Below, piece by piece: positions 62,995 to 64,000 of a DNA stretch of 64,000 bases (positions are counted from its first letter, which is position 1; every line of letters begins with the position of its first letter). The DNA lies in the NCBI GenBank assembly GCA_947846985.1, contig CANTUZ010000001.1, positions 72,557,521 through 72,621,520 of the forward strand, read 5' to 3'. The position numbers were made by a program, and so were the translations under genes. The stretch is from Fratercula arctica. Its lineage: Eukaryota; Chordata; Aves; Charadriiformes; Alcidae. The notes beneath the pieces are model-generated. The model was not told the DNA's origin, searched no databases, and saw nothing but the letters and a program-made list of their open reading frames with translations.

Positions 62995-64000
62995 CTGGGG
63001 AGAGCCCACATACCATTTTTTTCCACAGTGCAGCTGCAACGTCTTCAGATCCCGGATGCAGTGGTTGAACATCTGTCACTCAGTGCCAGACTGTTTTAGA
63101 TCTTTTAAAATCATAAGGAACTGATTAGTAGATGAATTAAATACTGCTGTGTTTATTTGTAACTCTAGCACTTCCTCTTCTTGTTGAGCCATCATTTCAT
63201 ATTAGGATTGAAATCCTAATTTTAGTTGCATTTGCAGGCAAAGCACTCACTTAGGAAGATGTTTCAAAAGTCTAAATATGACTGGGTCAAAAAGGTCACA
63301 GAATAGATAGGCAAAAGGAGCAGATGATGAACTATACAAGTGTATGATGAGTATTTCAAGAGCTAGAAGACACTTTTAGATAAGGACATAATAAGGTACC
63401 AAGGTACCACTTCTTCAGTGATGAAAAGAGAGACCTAGTGAAAAGCACATGAAATAGATACCAACACACAAAAGGCAGTATGCTTAAGCAAGCAGGAGAC
63501 GTGTTTAAAACAGCCACTGAATGGTTCTACAAGACTTAAAGGAAAAGACCAGAAAAGCCTGTCTGTGACAATCATTGTTTTGTGAAAATGAGTGTTAGGT
63601 GGATTCAGGCAGTCACAACGGGGAGCTGCTGTGGCTTTTACTCTACCCTTGAGCATACGAAGATTTAGTCTAAATGACTGTGAAAACCTAGGTCATAAAA
63701 TCTCTTCGTCTTTGGTCTGGCTTTCCACCAAAAAACATGAAAAAGGCATTCTTGGCATCACTGGAAACAAAACCAGATAAACCAGTAGAAGATGCACTAT
63801 TAAGGAGCAAAGAGTTTATTAGATAGTCCCAAAGATTTTTGCTGTCCTCTTCTCAGATAGAACAAGGTGAAACGGATTTCCAGTATATACTTTCTAGATT
63901 GGTCATTTTTGCAAATAGGAGCAGCCGATGGGAGCAACATTGTATTTCTTGTCTCTTATGACTAAAATTAGTTGGGAAAATCTAATAAAAATGTATTATT

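Larger units (their letters stand above)
58651..64000. other. Intergenic desert DNA to the window end
   Basis: About 5.3 kb with no gene recognised. It has a TA/poly-T stretch at 60203-60227, a 15-bp tandem duplication of gagatctcat(a/g)ttttga at 61484-61515, a 23-bp tandem duplication at 62298-62337 and two octamer motifs near 62.98 kb. Frames of up to ~130 codons near 59.1-59.5 kb lie on both strands without recognisable domains. Confidence 0.65.

Overview
The window looks like avian (at least archosaur-type) nuclear DNA. It is AT-rich and intron-bearing, and almost all its recognisable interspersed repeats are CR1 LINE copies ending in the ATTCTATG octamer repeat; I see no Alu or L1 material. 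The only host protein-coding gene I can support is the 3' end of GABRG1, the GABA-A receptor gamma-1 subunit, on the + strand over the first ~13 kb. The window opens inside the exon encoding TM1 and the start of TM2 (1-132). It continues with the exon for TM2/TM3 (8229-8425) and the last coding exon for the rest of the intracellular loop and TM4 (12851-13129). The splice phases fit one another. Between the last two exons, 9970-9999 has the form of a 30-nt in-frame microexon. It sits where the paralogue gamma-2 has its alternatively spliced loop exon.

From about 15 kb to the end I find no host gene. In other vertebrates the flank 3' of GABRG1 is a long gene desert, and this window agrees. The desert holds CR1 copies of different ages and orientations: 21450-21694 (+), 23974-24537 (+), 33727-34503 (+), 49003-52037 (-), 55642-55715 (-) and 57211-58650 (-). 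One more lies in a GABRG1 intron (2462-2625, -). The 49-52 kb copy stands out: it keeps a single open frame of about 970 codons with complete endonuclease and reverse-transcriptase motifs, but it is 5'-truncated and has no ATG ahead of the endonuclease.

Other structure includes a short dispersed repeat in two copies (32890-33004 and 41583-41697). Its differences are mostly TG/CA and CG/TG exchanges, the mark of decayed methylated CpGs. There is also a degenerate tandem repeat near 33.2-33.6 kb, two CpG-enriched patches (11.88-12.18 kb in an intron and 28.15-28.79 kb in the desert), and several microsatellites and short tandem repeats. I see no RNA genes, CRISPR arrays or bacterial-type features.
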